A stretch of DNA of 64,000 nucleotides from Helicostylum pulchrum (GCA_025677825.1 JAIXMO010000089.1:1-64000), one strand, 5' to 3'; counted from the stretch's first letter, positions 48,825 through 60,868 are shown. Translations and numbers: made by a program. The notes: generated by a model not told the origin, from the letters alone.

Positions 48825-50809
48825 TGTAAGTATATATAATTATTTTTTTTTAAAAAAAAAAGAGGGAAGAGAGTTGATTGATTATTTGATCTATGAATCT
48901 AGAGTTGACTTATATACGGTTTATTTTTTATCGTGCTACAAAAAACAAAAATCTATTTTATCCTATCACGTCAAATCTTGGCTTTCTTCTCCTTTCATCA
49001 TCTTGTCGCTAATAAAAGTCTTGGAACCAACACTTCTCGGATATTGAAGTTTACGACCCGAATAAAACATAAAAAAACTTTTTGAAGATATTGGGATATC
49101 GAGGTAAAATACTAATGATTCACTTCTGAGCAAAAAAAAGAAAGAAAGAAAGACCTGCTACAAGTATATATTAAAACAAGTACGATATAATTATAAAAAA
49201 AACTACTGTCAAATAGAGGATCTTTTTCTTTGCTGATAACGATTCAGTCTGATTGACTGAGATGAAAAACGGTAATTTTTTTTAACAAAATCTTGGCCCT
49301 GACGGTTGCCATTTTTTTCTCCACTTTAACCATGATTCCGCGCATATTTAACTTACAGTGCGTGGTTTTTTTTTTTTCAAAAAGGTACTCCTATTTTATA
49401 ACACATCTTCCATCTTTTATATTCGTCTTTCAGTTTCTTTTAGCAAGTCGATTTTATTATGACAAGGTGGTGTGGATATAAACCAATACAGATCACTCAA
49501 AACTACAGTAATATATTTATCCACCACTGCGTATAAAGTTTCCGCTCGAAGTATTGGCAAGGATATCAATATTTCGCCATAATAAAAACTTGGACTCCTT
49601 TACAGAATGGTATTTACATAGAAAGTTTAACTTTTTGCGAGTTAAAAAAGGAAGACTCGGATGATAGAAGCGGTCAACTTTAAAAAGCTGTGAACGTATA
49701 TCTCAAAGAGAGATTGTTAGTAGGATGTAGTTTTTTTTTTTTTTGCTTCCTTTTATTGCCGAGTTTCTGATCCAACGAGCATTAGAGGCAAAAATAAAAT
49801 AGTACGCATTACTGGACTGCAGGGAGTGCTCAAGGTAAAAATACATATTTTGTTTGCATATATTAATAATAAACACTTAATCAATTATCTTTGCATACTT
49901 AATACAGTTTATGGCTTCAAAGAGCAAAACAAAAATTGGTCGCTCTGGACTATACCGGCCTCAGCGCAAACCTTTAGACCTGAAGGGATTCTAAAGGTAA
50001 AATAAAAACAAAGAAAAAAAGCAGCTTCTAATAATTTTTAAGGAGAAACCTTAATACATGTTCTATTTATACAGTTGATAAAAAAGAAGCGATGTATTAC
50101 TTCTCATATGCGGTTTTAATCTCGTTTATCTACGTTCGTATGCCATAAAAAGAGAAGTAAATAAACAAGTGCGAACCATAAATACAGATGTTTTAATATA
50201 AATGCGTAGAAAAAAATTAATGGGATATACAGCTGTACCTCGGGTGGGCGTGTATCACGTTTTCAGACTTTGTTTCGTCAATATTGGTATTGAATGTCTC
50301 GGTTCAACAGCCTTTGTACTTGATGCGACCCTTAGTTGAGTATTGGGGGTCTCTTTTATTTTCTATCTTTTCCTGTATTTTATCCTTCTTTTCTTGACAT
50401 TTATATTTTATTCTATCCCTTTGTTCCATTTCTCTACATTTACACCTCTCTTAAAAATACCTACTGTCCTTTAATTCTCTCATCACGACTTTTAAAAGAC
50501 TACAAATAAAAACAGAATCTCGGTTCTCATACGAAAAAAAACAACAACATGATACCACTATATGAAGTGGCTTTGTGAATATATATTTCTTTAGTTAGAG
50601 TCTATTATGGTCTCAATTTCGAGTGTGACAAAAAACCAAAAAAATATCCGTGCGAAAAAGGGAACGGCATTAATTAGTCCGGTGTGCGCAATTTCGGTGT
50701 TACGCAATTCTAATGTCGTAATATGTTTAATGCTAATTGCGTAGTTATTGAACACTCACGGAAAACATAAAATGACATATACAATGTAACGATTTATTAT
50801 TTTAAGATA
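48825..50809. other. Intergenic, with a possible spliced relic
   Basis: No complete gene. The interval 49751-50105 shows two blocks bounded by good splice signals (see findings): an exon-like block ending at CTCAAG before GTAAAA at 49834, a second block 49909-49995 between an acceptor TTAATACAG and a donor GTAAAA, and a third starting after TTATACAG at 50073. Two frames stay open across the first junction. From about 50590 the sequence belongs to the duplicated unit that also carries the sulfotransferase genes. Confidence 0.45.
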
Positions 50810-51505
50810 TTATTGAAGAAGAGAAGAATCCATTTTGTTTCTGTTTTCATTAAATGCTTCAGTCGAGTTGGAAGATGGATAAGGGGTATTAGGAACTTCT
50901 TTACCAAGGAATTTACATAATCTCTCCCAGCCTTCTCCGAGCTCCATAACCAAAAGACGATCAGCAGGAACGTAGGATTTTACTTCATTAATATGATCAA
51001 CGAATAGAGCCTTGATTTTTTCTTCGTCAGCAAGTTTAACAGGGTCACTCAAGAGCCCTTCAACACATACAGAATCGACCATTTTCTTGAACTTTGGGGG
51101 AGCCTTTTCCATTGATTCGGGAGAAGCAATTGTATTGACAACGGATTTATACCAACTTTCAGGTGTACGTGTTGTTAAGAGAACTTTAGCGTTAGGATAT
51201 TTGACCATAAGATCCTTGTAAAAAGTACATGTTGGCCAGTCAACGGCAGCACTATAGTTTTCGTAAATCTTGTCCCAGTCAGCTTCATCACGATGATGGT
51301 AGGCATTATAGAAATCATCGGTATCGAGACTAGGGTCCATAAAGAAGCATCTCATATGATGGGTATTGTATCTAAATAATAGAGGCTATTAGTAGGCCGT
51401 CCAGTAGTTGCTGTATATAACTTACCCCAAAATATTTAAAGCTTCGCGAAGACTATCTGTACCAGTTCTTCCAAAACCTGCGCCAATAACTTCAAGAGGA
51501 GCCAT
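50810..51505 (-). CDS. Sulfotransferase-fold P-loop protein, copy 1
   Basis: Two exons (51505-51426, 51371-50810), 213 aa. Member of the fungal Sulfotransfer_4-type family of P-loop enzymes. The N-terminal nucleotide-binding loop is VIGAGFGRTGTDSL (residues 6-19). Later come LMVKYPNAKVLLTTRTPESW, with the RTPESWYKSV segment that corresponds to the 3'-phosphate binding Arg/Ser region of sulfotransferases, and ERLCKFLGKEVPNTPYPSSN, the family C-terminus. The substrate is unknown and PAPS use is not proven. The intron position and phase are the same as in copy 2 at 53158. Confidence 0.9.
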
Positions 51506-53157
51506 ATTAATAAAATAAAATAAAAGTAAAGAGTTAAAAGGTATACCGAACTTGTTTTAAGCACTATTTATACACTAAAGATCTGATAAAATCTATCGGC
51601 GTTTAGATTAATATATTTGAATTCGTACCCCATAATTATGAAGATATTTGATGAATAATAACGAGTCTCGATGCATAACTATTAGATACATTTTTAATCT
51701 CCATATATTAAAGAAAAGTTCTCTCTCATCATATTAACATAGTTTGGTTGGTTAACTTTCAGTGACTAAATCGAAATATAAATCGTTACATGGGTCCAAC
51801 CTTTACAATTAAGGTTGTGCTGTTTTTAGAACTCTAGAAAGATCCTTGTTTGCGGGATCAACGATGTTTACAGGATTGATTTGCATGCCCTATAAGCTTT
51901 CGGTATTTTGAGCCACTGTAGATGTATCAGTACGAGCAAGTAAATGGCGTCGACAAAAAAATAAAATTAAAAAAGGTCCACAAGTACGCGCTTCTAAAAG
52001 ACACTAACTGATTCACAGGTACCAATGAACGAAGAGTATGACATATGCCGAATACTCTAGTAAACATACTCTGTTTTAGTGGATAAACATAGTTACCAAT
52101 TTACATATTAATGGAAGCACCATCGTATATACACGGTCCATCTAATAATAGTTTGTACATATGAATACTTGTACTCTCATAGGACATGTATTGCAATGCA
52201 TTTTTATTTTTTCCGATCTTTTCGGATAAAATAAACTGCTTTGCCGCTTTTTTTATAGTTTAATAGCCGTACCATTCAGGTCAGTTGGCGTAGTATTGTC
52301 ATGCATAATGTATATTACTACCTTTTTCCAGTCGTTACGATGACTTTTTGGTTAATATAGCTGTAACAACGTACGGCAGACATGGACATCGAGTATAGTG
52401 TGAAGTAAAAGAAGAGGAGAAAATATTAGTAACTGCTTATGTACATTAGAGATTATCATTAAGTTGGGCGTAACAGTATTTTCTTAAAAGGTTAGCATGA
52501 GAGAGGTTAATAAAGTTACTTTTAATGGTATATCCGGTTTTTTGATGAGTCACTAAAGTACATGAAAGAAAGGGGTAACTTGTTTTTCAGGTTAAAATCG
52601 TCTATCATTGATATATCCTGAAGCGTAATCGGACTCTCCACTCTTTCTTTTTATCGCTGGCTCTACCAGCTAGAAAGAGAAACGACAATAACTTTAACGA
52701 TATTTTCTTTTCTGGTAAAATGACAGTTTGGGATAGTGCTGAAAATTTCTTGCGCGGTGGAATATAGCGATGGACAGAACTTTACTCTATTTGTTACTAA
52801 AAAAGGTTTCCAGTCCAAGTTTTTAAGATATACTTTCTTCGAAAGCGGAAATGGTCCGCAATATCCTCAGAGTATCTTCTAATACAATATATGCAAGTTA
52901 TAAAAGAATAAGAATAGAGAGCGTATCTACCTTTTACGCTACAAATATTTGTTATTACTAGTCTATGATCTCAATCTCAAGTGGGACAAAAAACACCAAT
53001 TGGCACCAAACGTATTCGTGTAGCAAAAAAATCAGCATTTTGCGCAATACAATGTCGTAATATGATTAATATAAATTGCGTAGTTATCGGACACTAGAGA
53101 AAAAACAAAGCACAGTATACACAATTAAATGATTTATTTATTTTTAACGGAATACAT
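51506..53157. other. Spacer between the tandem sulfotransferase copies
   Basis: Contains the copied promoter and upstream flank of copy 1 (for example TTAACTTTCAGTGA near 51753, matched near 54103, and the segment at 52250-52310 matched at 54466-54528) and, after about 52960, the copied 3' flank of copy 2. Between about 52310 and 52950 I see no gene. Confidence 0.6.
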
Positions 53158-53858
53158 TTAGGCGAGAAGGGAAATAGCATCCTTCTCCCGTATGAGCTTG
53201 TTAAAGTGTTCGGTCGAGTTGGAAGAAGGATAAGGGGTATTAGGAACTTCTTTACCAAGGAATTTACATAATCTCTCCCAGCCTTCTCCGAGCTCCATAA
53301 CCAAAAGACGATCAGCAGGAACGTGTGCTTTTACTTCATTATTATGATCAGCGAATAGAGCCATGACTTTTTCTTTGTCAGCAAGTCTAACAGGATCATT
53401 CAATAGTCCGTCAACACATACAGTATCAAGCATTTTTCTGAACTTTGGGGAAGTTGTTCGAAGTAAAGTAGGAGAAGCAATTGTATTGACAACGGATTTA
53501 TACCAACTTTCAGGTGTACGTGTTGTTAAGAGAACTTTAGCGTTAGGATATTTGACCATAAGCTCCTTGTAAAAACTACATGTTGGCCAGTCAACACCAG
53601 CACTATAATTTTCATAGAGCTTATCCCAGTCTGTTTCATCAGGATGAAGATAAGCATCATAAAAGTCATCAGTATCGAGAGTAGGATCAGCAAAGAAGCT
53701 TTTCATATGATGGGTATTATACCTGCATAATAAAGATCAGTAAATTTCCCAGCTTCAATAATATTTGATATAACTTACCCCAAGATATTCAAAGCTAGGT
53801 GAAGACTGTCTGTACCAGTTCTTCCAAAACCTGCACCAATAACTTCAATAGGAGCCAT
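53158..53858 (-). CDS. Sulfotransferase-fold P-loop protein, copy 2
   Basis: Two exons (53858-53779, 53722-53158), 214 aa, with the same architecture as copy 1 (VIGAGFGRTGTDSL at the N-terminus). Differences cluster at the surface and C-terminus: RCFFMDPSLDTDDF versus KSFFADPTLDTDDF, ESMEKAPPKFKKMVDSV versus TLLRTTSPKFRKMLDTV, and the tails FNENRNKMDSSLLQ versus FNKLIREKDAISLLA. Active-site-like segments (LTTRTPESWYKSVVNT, ELGEGWERLCKFLGKEVP) are identical. Substitutions are mostly conservative and the frame is intact, so purifying selection seems to act on both copies. Confidence 0.9.
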
Positions 53859-54700
53859 ATTAATAAAATTGAAAAAAAAAGAAGTTAAAGAACTGAAAGG
53901 GATATGAAACTAATTTTAAGCCCTATTTATACACACCTGATTATGCTAAAAACCCAATAAAGTAGACCTGTGTTTAAATTAATATTCATTATGATAACGA
54001 ATTTTAATGCATAACATTTTATTTAGTTTCCATCTACAGTAACGCGTTTAAAAAACAAAAACGATCTCTTAGAAACATCCTGTTATGAACATAGTTTAGC
54101 TGTTTAACTTTCAGTGATTGATAAATGCCACAAATTTAAATACAAATTATTACGTGAGTCGTATCCTTGTACATATACCTCAATATAAGCAAGGAGAGAC
54201 GATACGTATCGTCAATTTTTTTTAAACAAACAATCAGCCAAGGGTAAATTATAACCCTTCCCCACGTCTACACTTCCAAAAGGGATTAATTAGCGTATAT
54301 TTCTCGGTAGACGAAGAGTAACATTTGCTAAACACTCTAGTAACTAAATACATCCTGTTTATAAATACAGATAGAGTCTACACTACTCAATTTCTCTATA
54401 CTATCACAAAAAAAAGGGCTTGTACATATACTTTTACTAAAATCGACTTCGCTTCCGTTGTTTGTTTTTATAGTTCAGTGGCAGCACTATTATGGTTAGC
54501 TGGCGCAGTATCCGCCATAACAAGTAATCCGTTTTCATAGTTAACATATCTCGTCGGACCATCCTTTGTTTTGGTTTACGATTCGGCTTGCCCAGAACTG
54601 CAAGTACTTCAAACATTTTGTAATTGAATATATCATGATTCAAAAAAAAAATTACGTTAGCTTACAATGGTTTTTTTTTTCAAAGTTATCAAAACTTCTT
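53859..54700. other. Upstream flank of sulfotransferase copy 2
   Basis: No gene. Carries the promoter and flank homologous to 51506-52310, for example TATAGTTCAGTGGCAGC and GCTGGCGCAGTATCCGCC near 54470-54520 against TATAGTTTAATAGCCGT and GTTGGCGTAGTATTGTC near 52254-52310. Confidence 0.55.
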
Positions 54701-54754
54701 TTATTTTACTAACTACTCCTTCTCTCTCTCACTTTCACTTTTGGTAGTTTTCAT

Positions 54755-55583
54755 GTCTACCACCATGTACAAAACTAATATTGAAAGTAAGATTCAAGCA
54801 GTTTCGGAAGCCAAAAAAAAAGAAAAAAAAAAGTAGCAGCACAGTTCTCTTCTAGCTCTGCTAGTAATAAAAACTTATGTACTAGCTGTAAAATGACGGG
54901 ACATAGGTCAAGTAGGTTGTACACATGCGATAATAATCATAACCTTAATAAGAAGGAAATCTTCGGCATAAATCTTGGTAAACAGTAACATAAAAATTAC
55001 ATTGGACAAATGTGTTCCTACCTCATCTGAAGGCATTTATAATTTCATCCCGTCGAGATGTCAATTATTACATTGCGCGTCGTTCTAATCAACAGGAAAA
55101 ATAAGGATTTGCCTCGTTGTGTATTTAAACAACAATTTTGGTGCTCTATCTGTCAAATGGTTACTGGGAAAAGAGTTACACAAAGTGCCAATTTACCACC
55201 CGACATGCTATCTGCATGGGAGTTAACATAGAAAAATCATGTACAGTGTCGCAGTCAAGCTAGGGTCGTCATAATGCTTAACTGAGGCCTGTACAAAATG
55301 GGCAACATCCTATCGGAATCATATCATGGAGAATTTTGAGACACGCGTCATAAACTCCAAATTATATTTGTCGCAAGTACTCATAAAAACAAAAAGTTCA
55401 ATTTCATGGTACGCTAGTTTATTTGAATATGTGCAAGTATACAGAATATGGATAATGCTATGTCAAGCATCAAAAAGGTTAAGTTACGAGTGTCTCGAGT
55501 ACATTTTAAATCAATTCCATCACGCATACGATGCAGATAATTACAAAGAAAGAGATGTATTGGGCGATGTTGTACGGTTGTAA
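54755..55583 (+). pseudogene. Decayed transposon-associated gene with zinc-knuckle-like motif
   Basis: A series of fragments on one strand. 54873-54990 encodes NLCTSCKMTGHRSSRLYTC, a CxxC...H...C zinc-knuckle-like motif as found in mobile-element proteins of Mucorales. 55058-55230 encodes ITLRVVLINRKNKDLPRCVF and ICQMVTGKRVTQSANLPPDM, stopped by TAG. 55326-55583 encodes ENFETRVINSKLYLSQVL to YNQFHHAYDADN-type text of 85 aa. Stops and frameshifts separate the pieces. I see no catalytic domain and no terminal repeats, so class and family remain open. Confidence 0.5.
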
Positions 55584-56624
55584 CCTTCTTTTTAAAAATT
55601 AAAAAGAGATGAATAGTTATATTAAATACTTGCGCCTCAAAAATGAACCCTTGAATACAATTGTGTTACTCACTTGCAGGTATAATAATAAAAAAAAGAA
55701 GGGAAACCCTTATTCTTTTTTATATTATTATTACGAAATAGTTTTTGAAGAAATGGTGTGAGTTGATCGCCTGCAGATCATTTGACACATAAAAAAAAAA
55801 AAAAGTAATTAATTCAATTATGCAGTTGATATTAGCTAATGTTGTAATATTTTTTTATAGCTGTGATACGAATTTCGCTTTCCTTTTCTTCTTTTCTTTA
55901 GTAATGAAAGGAGTGTATGTGTGTTTTTTTTAAAAAAAATTTAAATTAGTCAATTGATGTATAATATTATTCTTTACTGCCGATAAAATAGATTGCGGCA
56001 ACAGGATAAAAATAAAAAAATTAAAAAAAAAACAAGGTAGTACAAGCAAAAAGCAATATATAATAAAACTATAAATAAGTCTTAAAAATGCTACAGCGGA
56101 AAAGGTAACATACAATCAAATCTTCAGTTACACTTAATAATTTGGAATTATAAGCGGGTTTATTACTATGTGAAATTGTTTATTTTAGACTGGAAAAAGA
56201 AAAGATCTGTCGCGAAGAAAATGGACTTGAATTGTAATCTTTGTTAAAAATAGAAGGCAAAAATGATTATTAAATTGCAATAATTTATTTCTTTTTGTGC
56301 AAGGGGCAAAGTTACACAACTCGTTTGAAATCTAATATAACAAAAAATGATTAAAAAAAAGGAAAGAAAACTAATAGAAAAATACGAATTAAATTTAAAT
56401 GTATAAATTTGCTTATGAATTTTATATCCAAAAAGTGTTTAGTCAGTCTTTTTTTACTGCTTTAAAGTAGTTTTTTTTAAAGAAAAAGATCAATAGGCGG
56501 AGCTATTCTCTTTTTTACTCAAAAAAACGTGGCTTTCTTCTTTTTTATTTTTTCCCGAGAAGTTAAATTTCTGCAAACAAAAAAACAAAACAAAAAACTT
56601 TTTTCTTTTTCTATAATAAATAAA
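55584..56624. other. Intergenic, no gene seen
   Basis: AT-rich with poly-A/T runs. A short frame on the minus strand is made of Phe/Ile/Leu from T runs. The right end is the promoter of the phosphatase gene, with a pyrimidine-rich leader. Confidence 0.6.
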
Positions 56625-58768
56625 ATGATTTTTGATCGTTACAGAAGTAAATCAAAAACAAGGCCTGATGAAGAAAAACCATCAAAAAAATCTAGTTTAG
56701 CAAACGCTTTATTTCGAAAATTCCCAATTCATCTATCATCATCATCATCTAAAAAGAAACTTGTTAAAAAACAAGCAACTACTATTATTGAACAACATCA
56801 TCCAAGAACTTCTTTATCCTTACCAAATATCGCTTTACCTGTACCTGTACCTGTACCTATACTAGAAATTAAACCAAAACCGCTTCCTCCTTTAATACTT
56901 AAACAAAGAAAACGTCACTCAGCAGAACAACGTCGTAGTCGTCGTACTCATCACTTGAAAGAAGATGTTACTCGACATTCTTATACGTTTGGCCACTTAT
57001 CAACTAAAAATAATACTACTTTAGATGCAGACTTGACCTTTAATAATCAACAATTGGATAAATTATCAAAACTTGTTAATTTACCTGATAACACTGAGTT
57101 TTTATTATCTCAGTTGGGTACAAAATCAAGTCATCCTGTACCTCATCGCTCCATCAGTCATCAACATTTAACCATCAATACACCCATTGGTAACAACAAT
57201 TTACTCTTATTTCGACAAAATTTAAATAGAGCTCACTCTGAATCACACGCCAAAAATATTCAAGTACAAGATCCTATGGAACCAGAAGAATTAGTAGACA
57301 TATTAGAATTAAAAGAACAACATTTAATTTTAATTGATGTACGAAATTTAATGGAATATCAAAAGAAACGAATTCAAGGCTCTATCAATGTCAATTTACC
57401 TTCACTCTTGATTAAAAGATATCAAAGAGGCACTGTATCAAATTTTAATCTAGAGAATTTTATTACTACAGTTAAAGGTAGAGAATTATATATTTTAGCC
57501 AATCAAACGCCAATCACAAAGGGTGCTACCACCACCACCACCACCATTTTAGAGCAAAAGGCTGTAGAAGCAGAAGCTAAAAAGAAACAAAAATCAAAAA
57601 TTTGGGTTGTATACGATGATGAAATGTCACTGGAGGATAAAACATCACAAGCTTGGACTTTATTAAACGTTCTAGATAAATGTATAGGGTCCGTAGGAGG
57701 CGGTAAAATGTATTACTTGAATGGAGGCTTTAATGCATTTGAACAATTGTATGAGGAATGGACCGAAACTTCGCCTACCTCAACTTCTTTACCTTCACCA
57801 CCTTCTTCTAATGTAGTAAATATACCAAGACGATCCATTAGTTATACCATTGGTGATTCCAAAAATGATTTATCTAAACGAACCAGTTTATTTAGCCTAG
57901 ACACGCAAGCAGCAAGAGTCAATAATGCAAACGCGCTGGCGCGTAGAGCAAATAGAAGATCTCAACAACCACAACCATCTATATCTACGCAATCTGTTCA
58001 ATTACCCATCACTTCAGTGACGACCCCTACTCCATTTGCAACAGCGGCTACCTTTTCAAATCAATTGATTCGTGTCACAGAAGATGATGAAATTGCTGGT
58101 TTACTGACTTCAGATACAAGTCCTCGTACTGAATCAGATTTTGGTTTTATTATATCTGAAATCATACCTGGATTTTTGTTTGTGGGTCCTGAAATTGAGA
58201 ATACGGAACATGCCAATCAATTAGATACTAGATTCATTCGACGCGTATTGAATATGGCAGAGGAGTGTCAAGATGAAGGTGTGGATAAACAACGGTTAAT
58301 GTATCACAAGATATCTGCGCGGGATACACTCGAAATGAAGAATATAGAATTAGTCATGATGGAAGCAGTTCAATTTATAGGTAAAATATATGGTTTTTTT
58401 TTATACAAAGTAATAAATTTCTTTAGTGCTAAATTACTGGTTTTTTTTTAGAGGAAGCCAAGAAAAATCATGAACCTATTTATGTACATTGTAAAGCAGG
58501 TAAATCACGTTCAATTACAGCTATTTTAGCTTACCTGGTCACCTCTGAACGATGGACTTTAAAACGAGCTTACCGCCATGTTATCAAGGCAAGACCCAAC
58601 ATGTCACCCAATATTGGATTTGTATCAGAATTAATGAAAATGGAAGGTCGTGTGCATGGTAGAGTGAGTAGCTTTTTGGAAAGTGATTGGCAGTCGACTT
58701 CTTTACCTTCACCAGAGTATGCAAGTGAATTATATCAATTAGAAAATGCCTGGAAGCCAACAAGCTGA
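56625..58768 (+). CDS. MAP kinase phosphatase: rhodanese-like plus dual-specificity phosphatase
   Basis: Two exons (56625-58380, 58452-58768), about 690 aa. It should dephosphorylate MAP kinases on Thr and Tyr. The N-terminal 200 residues are basic and disordered. Residues about 220-400 form a rhodanese-like domain (HLILIDVRNLMEYQKKRIQG to YYLNGGFNAFEQLYEEW). There is no Cys in the loop where active rhodaneses have one (ILANQTPITKGA instead), as in other MAP kinase phosphatases where this domain only docks. The basic LLIKRYQRG is a possible MAP-kinase docking motif. The catalytic domain (from about 530) has SEIIPGFLFVGPEIENT and the signature VHCKAGKSRSITAIL with the catalytic Cys about 599; the intron falls just before this signature. 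The general-acid Asp in SARDTLEMKN is present. Compared with yeast Msg5 or fission-yeast Pmp1 the rhodanese part is an addition. Confidence 0.9.
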
Positions 58769-59213
58769 ATACTTTTTTTGTATGTACTTAGACTTTTTTT
58801 TTTTTTTCCTAAATAAAAACTTGAGATCGACACACACACACACACATAGAAAGGCGGAATCGAAAAAACAAGAGTATTTTTAGAATGTACTTTAATGCTA
58901 AAAAAGACAGATTATGAAACGCGTTTTTTTTGTTTTTTGTTCTCCTGTCAAATGTTTCCATAGGCCCTAGTATAAAAAAGGGTATTAAACTAATTTGATG
59001 TTTGTTTACTTTACATAAAAGAAAAGCACGTCAAAAAAGTACATTTTCATTATGTTGCATGTATTTTATTGGATTTCACGCGAAAAAACTTTTATTAAAA
59101 ATGTATACAAAAATTGCAGCAAAAAAAAAAAAAAAAAAATGGTATTTCTCTCTCTTTCTCTCTCTTTCTCTCTCTTTATCTCTCTCTCTCTTTCTCTCTA
59201 TTCTATTATTCAT
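58769..59213. other. Intergenic between convergent genes
   Basis: No gene. Holds poly-T runs, a CA stretch near 58832 and, on the right, a CT microsatellite beside the eIF4E-family stop codon. Confidence 0.6.
59146..59199. repeat. (CT)n-rich microsatellite
   Basis: Interrupted CTCT/CTTT repeat in the 3' flank of the class 2 eIF4E gene. It creates a Ser/Leu-rich open frame on the plus strand that I do not accept as a gene. Confidence 0.85.
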
Positions 59214-59963
59214 TCATCGAAATACATCAGTGTTACGGAAACTTGAATTATCTCTAAGCGCATCATTATGTGTCTTGTATTCCATTGTTGTCTCTGATGG
59301 TAAACTCAAATGTTTCTTTATTGTATCCCTAAATTATGTAATTAGTTCACTTTTGAACAGTTCTCACCTTTTTCTTTTTGTGTATATACCTGATTTTAAG
59401 ATTGATTTTTGCATTTGAAGAAGTCTTGTTCCAAACAGAAATTATATCTTCTGAACCACGAATAGACAAAACAGCGCCACAAATCTCGTCATTGACATCA
59501 AACTGATCTCCAATAATGGCCAATACTAAAGATTCCCAATATCTACTTGCTAATCCTTTTTTAATTCGAACGATCCATTTACCTCCATTTATATTAACTT
59601 GGTCCTATTTTTTTTTTTTAGCAAGTTAAGAAAAAAAAAATTTTTTTTCTTTCTTTCTCATCTTACCTCCCAAACTGGTCGAACACCTTGTTTAAATAAA
59701 TGATAATCGCTAATATTAGGTAAGTCGCTTGGGCGACGAAGGTGACTATAAACAGCCCAAAACTCTTCTACCTTTTTTTATTTTTTTCAGCATATTTTTT
59801 TTTAAACAAAAAAGAGGAAGGGTACCCTTACCGTATTAAAAGTAGCGATTTTCTTCATTGCAGCTTCATAGTTTGTAATTTTCTCACCTGGAGATCTATG
59901 CATAAACCAAAACACCCAACCGTAGCGAAGTGCGTGACATGATTGAGGTTGCATTTGGTTCAT
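59214..59963 (-). CDS. Cap-binding protein of the eIF4E class 2 (4EHP) type
   Basis: Four exons (59963-59832, 59771-59667, 59604-59390, 59328-59214), about 188 aa. Binds the mRNA m7G cap. Seen: LRYGWVFWFMHRSPGEK, VEEFWAVYSHLRRPSDLP, DYHLFKQGVRPVWED, KWIVRIKKGLASRYWESLVL and GDQFDVNDEICGAVLSIRGS with SVWNKTSSNAKI. Cap-stacking aromatic positions are YGWVFWF (first; a Tyr/Phe-type residue as in class 2) and the Trp of VRPVWED. The SDYHLFK.G..P.WED and KGLASRYWE text fits 4EHP/eIF4E2 better than canonical eIF4E. Class 2 proteins bind 4E-BPs/GIGYF and usually act as repressors rather than translation initiators. The N-terminal extension is short. Confidence 0.9.
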
Positions 59964-60153
59964 TTTCTATATATTATTTTATTTAAAAAAGTGGAGAATA
60001 AAAAAATAAAAAATAAAAAAAGGTTTTTTGGCGTGAGTGTGAGATGAGGAACAAAGTCACAAACTTTAATCAGTTATAAAAAAAAAAAATGGTATAAAAG
60101 AGAAAGGTTTATTTAAAGTAGAAAAGAAAAGAGACAAAACACGTAATTTCTTT

Positions 60154-60546
60154 CTAATCCCAAGATTCAGAGGAGGAGGAAGATAACATACCATCTTCAT
60201 ATTTTAACTTCAATATCTTTTGTTCAATTTTAGTAATATCCTTTTTCAAATGATTGATTTGAAGACTAAGATCATCATAAGCAGTAAGTAATTCCTTTTC
60301 CATATCATTTAACCTGGTATTGTTACGAAGTCTCTCGATATTCTCTTGATTACTTGTATATGTAAGTCTTAAACTATCAAAGATGACGCTTATAGTGGCT
60401 AATGAATCGTAAGAGTAATCTAGTTCGCATACTAACTCTTGATACGTTGTGGCACCTTCTATCGATGATGTATTTAACTTGATCCTTTTAAAACATCTTT
60501 TAGGCTTATTATTGAATGCTATATACTTATTGGTAGTTATTGGCAT
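60154..60546 (-). CDS. Small coiled-coil protein, possibly a kinetochore-type subunit
   Basis: Single exon, 130 aa, with ATG at 60546. Starts MPITTNKYIAFNNKPKRCFK, then two helices (TYQELVCELDYSYDSLATIS and the stretch from NQENIERLRNNTRLNDMEKE through HLKKDITKIEQKILKLK), and an acidic Ser-rich end (MLSSSSSESWD). Size and helix/hairpin layout recall small DASH/Ndc80-complex subunits such as Spc19, but no residue pattern proves it. The upstream frame continues without a Met, so the ATG is the natural start. Confidence 0.55.
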   Translation of the reverse strand: MPITTNKYIAFNNKPKRCFKRIKLNTSSIEGATTYQELVCELDYSYDSLATISVIFDSLRLTYTSNQENIERLRNNTRLNDMEKELLTAYDDLSLQINHLKKDITKIEQKILKLKYEDGMLSSSSSESWD

Positions 60547-60868
60547 CTTTTGTTTTTTATATATATGTGTATAAAAAGAAAGTTGGAAAAAGAAGAAAAA
60601 GAGGGCGTAAAAACAAACCTCAAACAACACTTATTGCTTATTTTATGTACAACTTACTTAATCTAGACTAGTGTTTATCGTTTGATACTTGTGTTACAAA
60701 TCAAAATAAAAAGAGGTGTAGCTGCAAGAAAAAAAAAATCGTCATTATTTTATAGTAGCAACATCTGAAAGACACGCACGATTAAGCTTTTATTTATTTA
60801 TTTATTACTATTATTGCTATCCTATAGTATAGCGAGACCTTGTTTTCGCTACACACTTGAACAAGTTG

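Noticed and set aside
56529..56624. Extended start of the phosphatase gene at 56529
   Set aside because: The frame begins without an ATG and its extra residues reflect T-run leader sequence; the first ATG in frame is at 56625.
59002..59418. Ser/Leu-rich plus-strand frame of 138 codons
   Set aside because: It lies over the CT microsatellite and antisense to two exons of the class 2 eIF4E gene; composition comes from the repeat.
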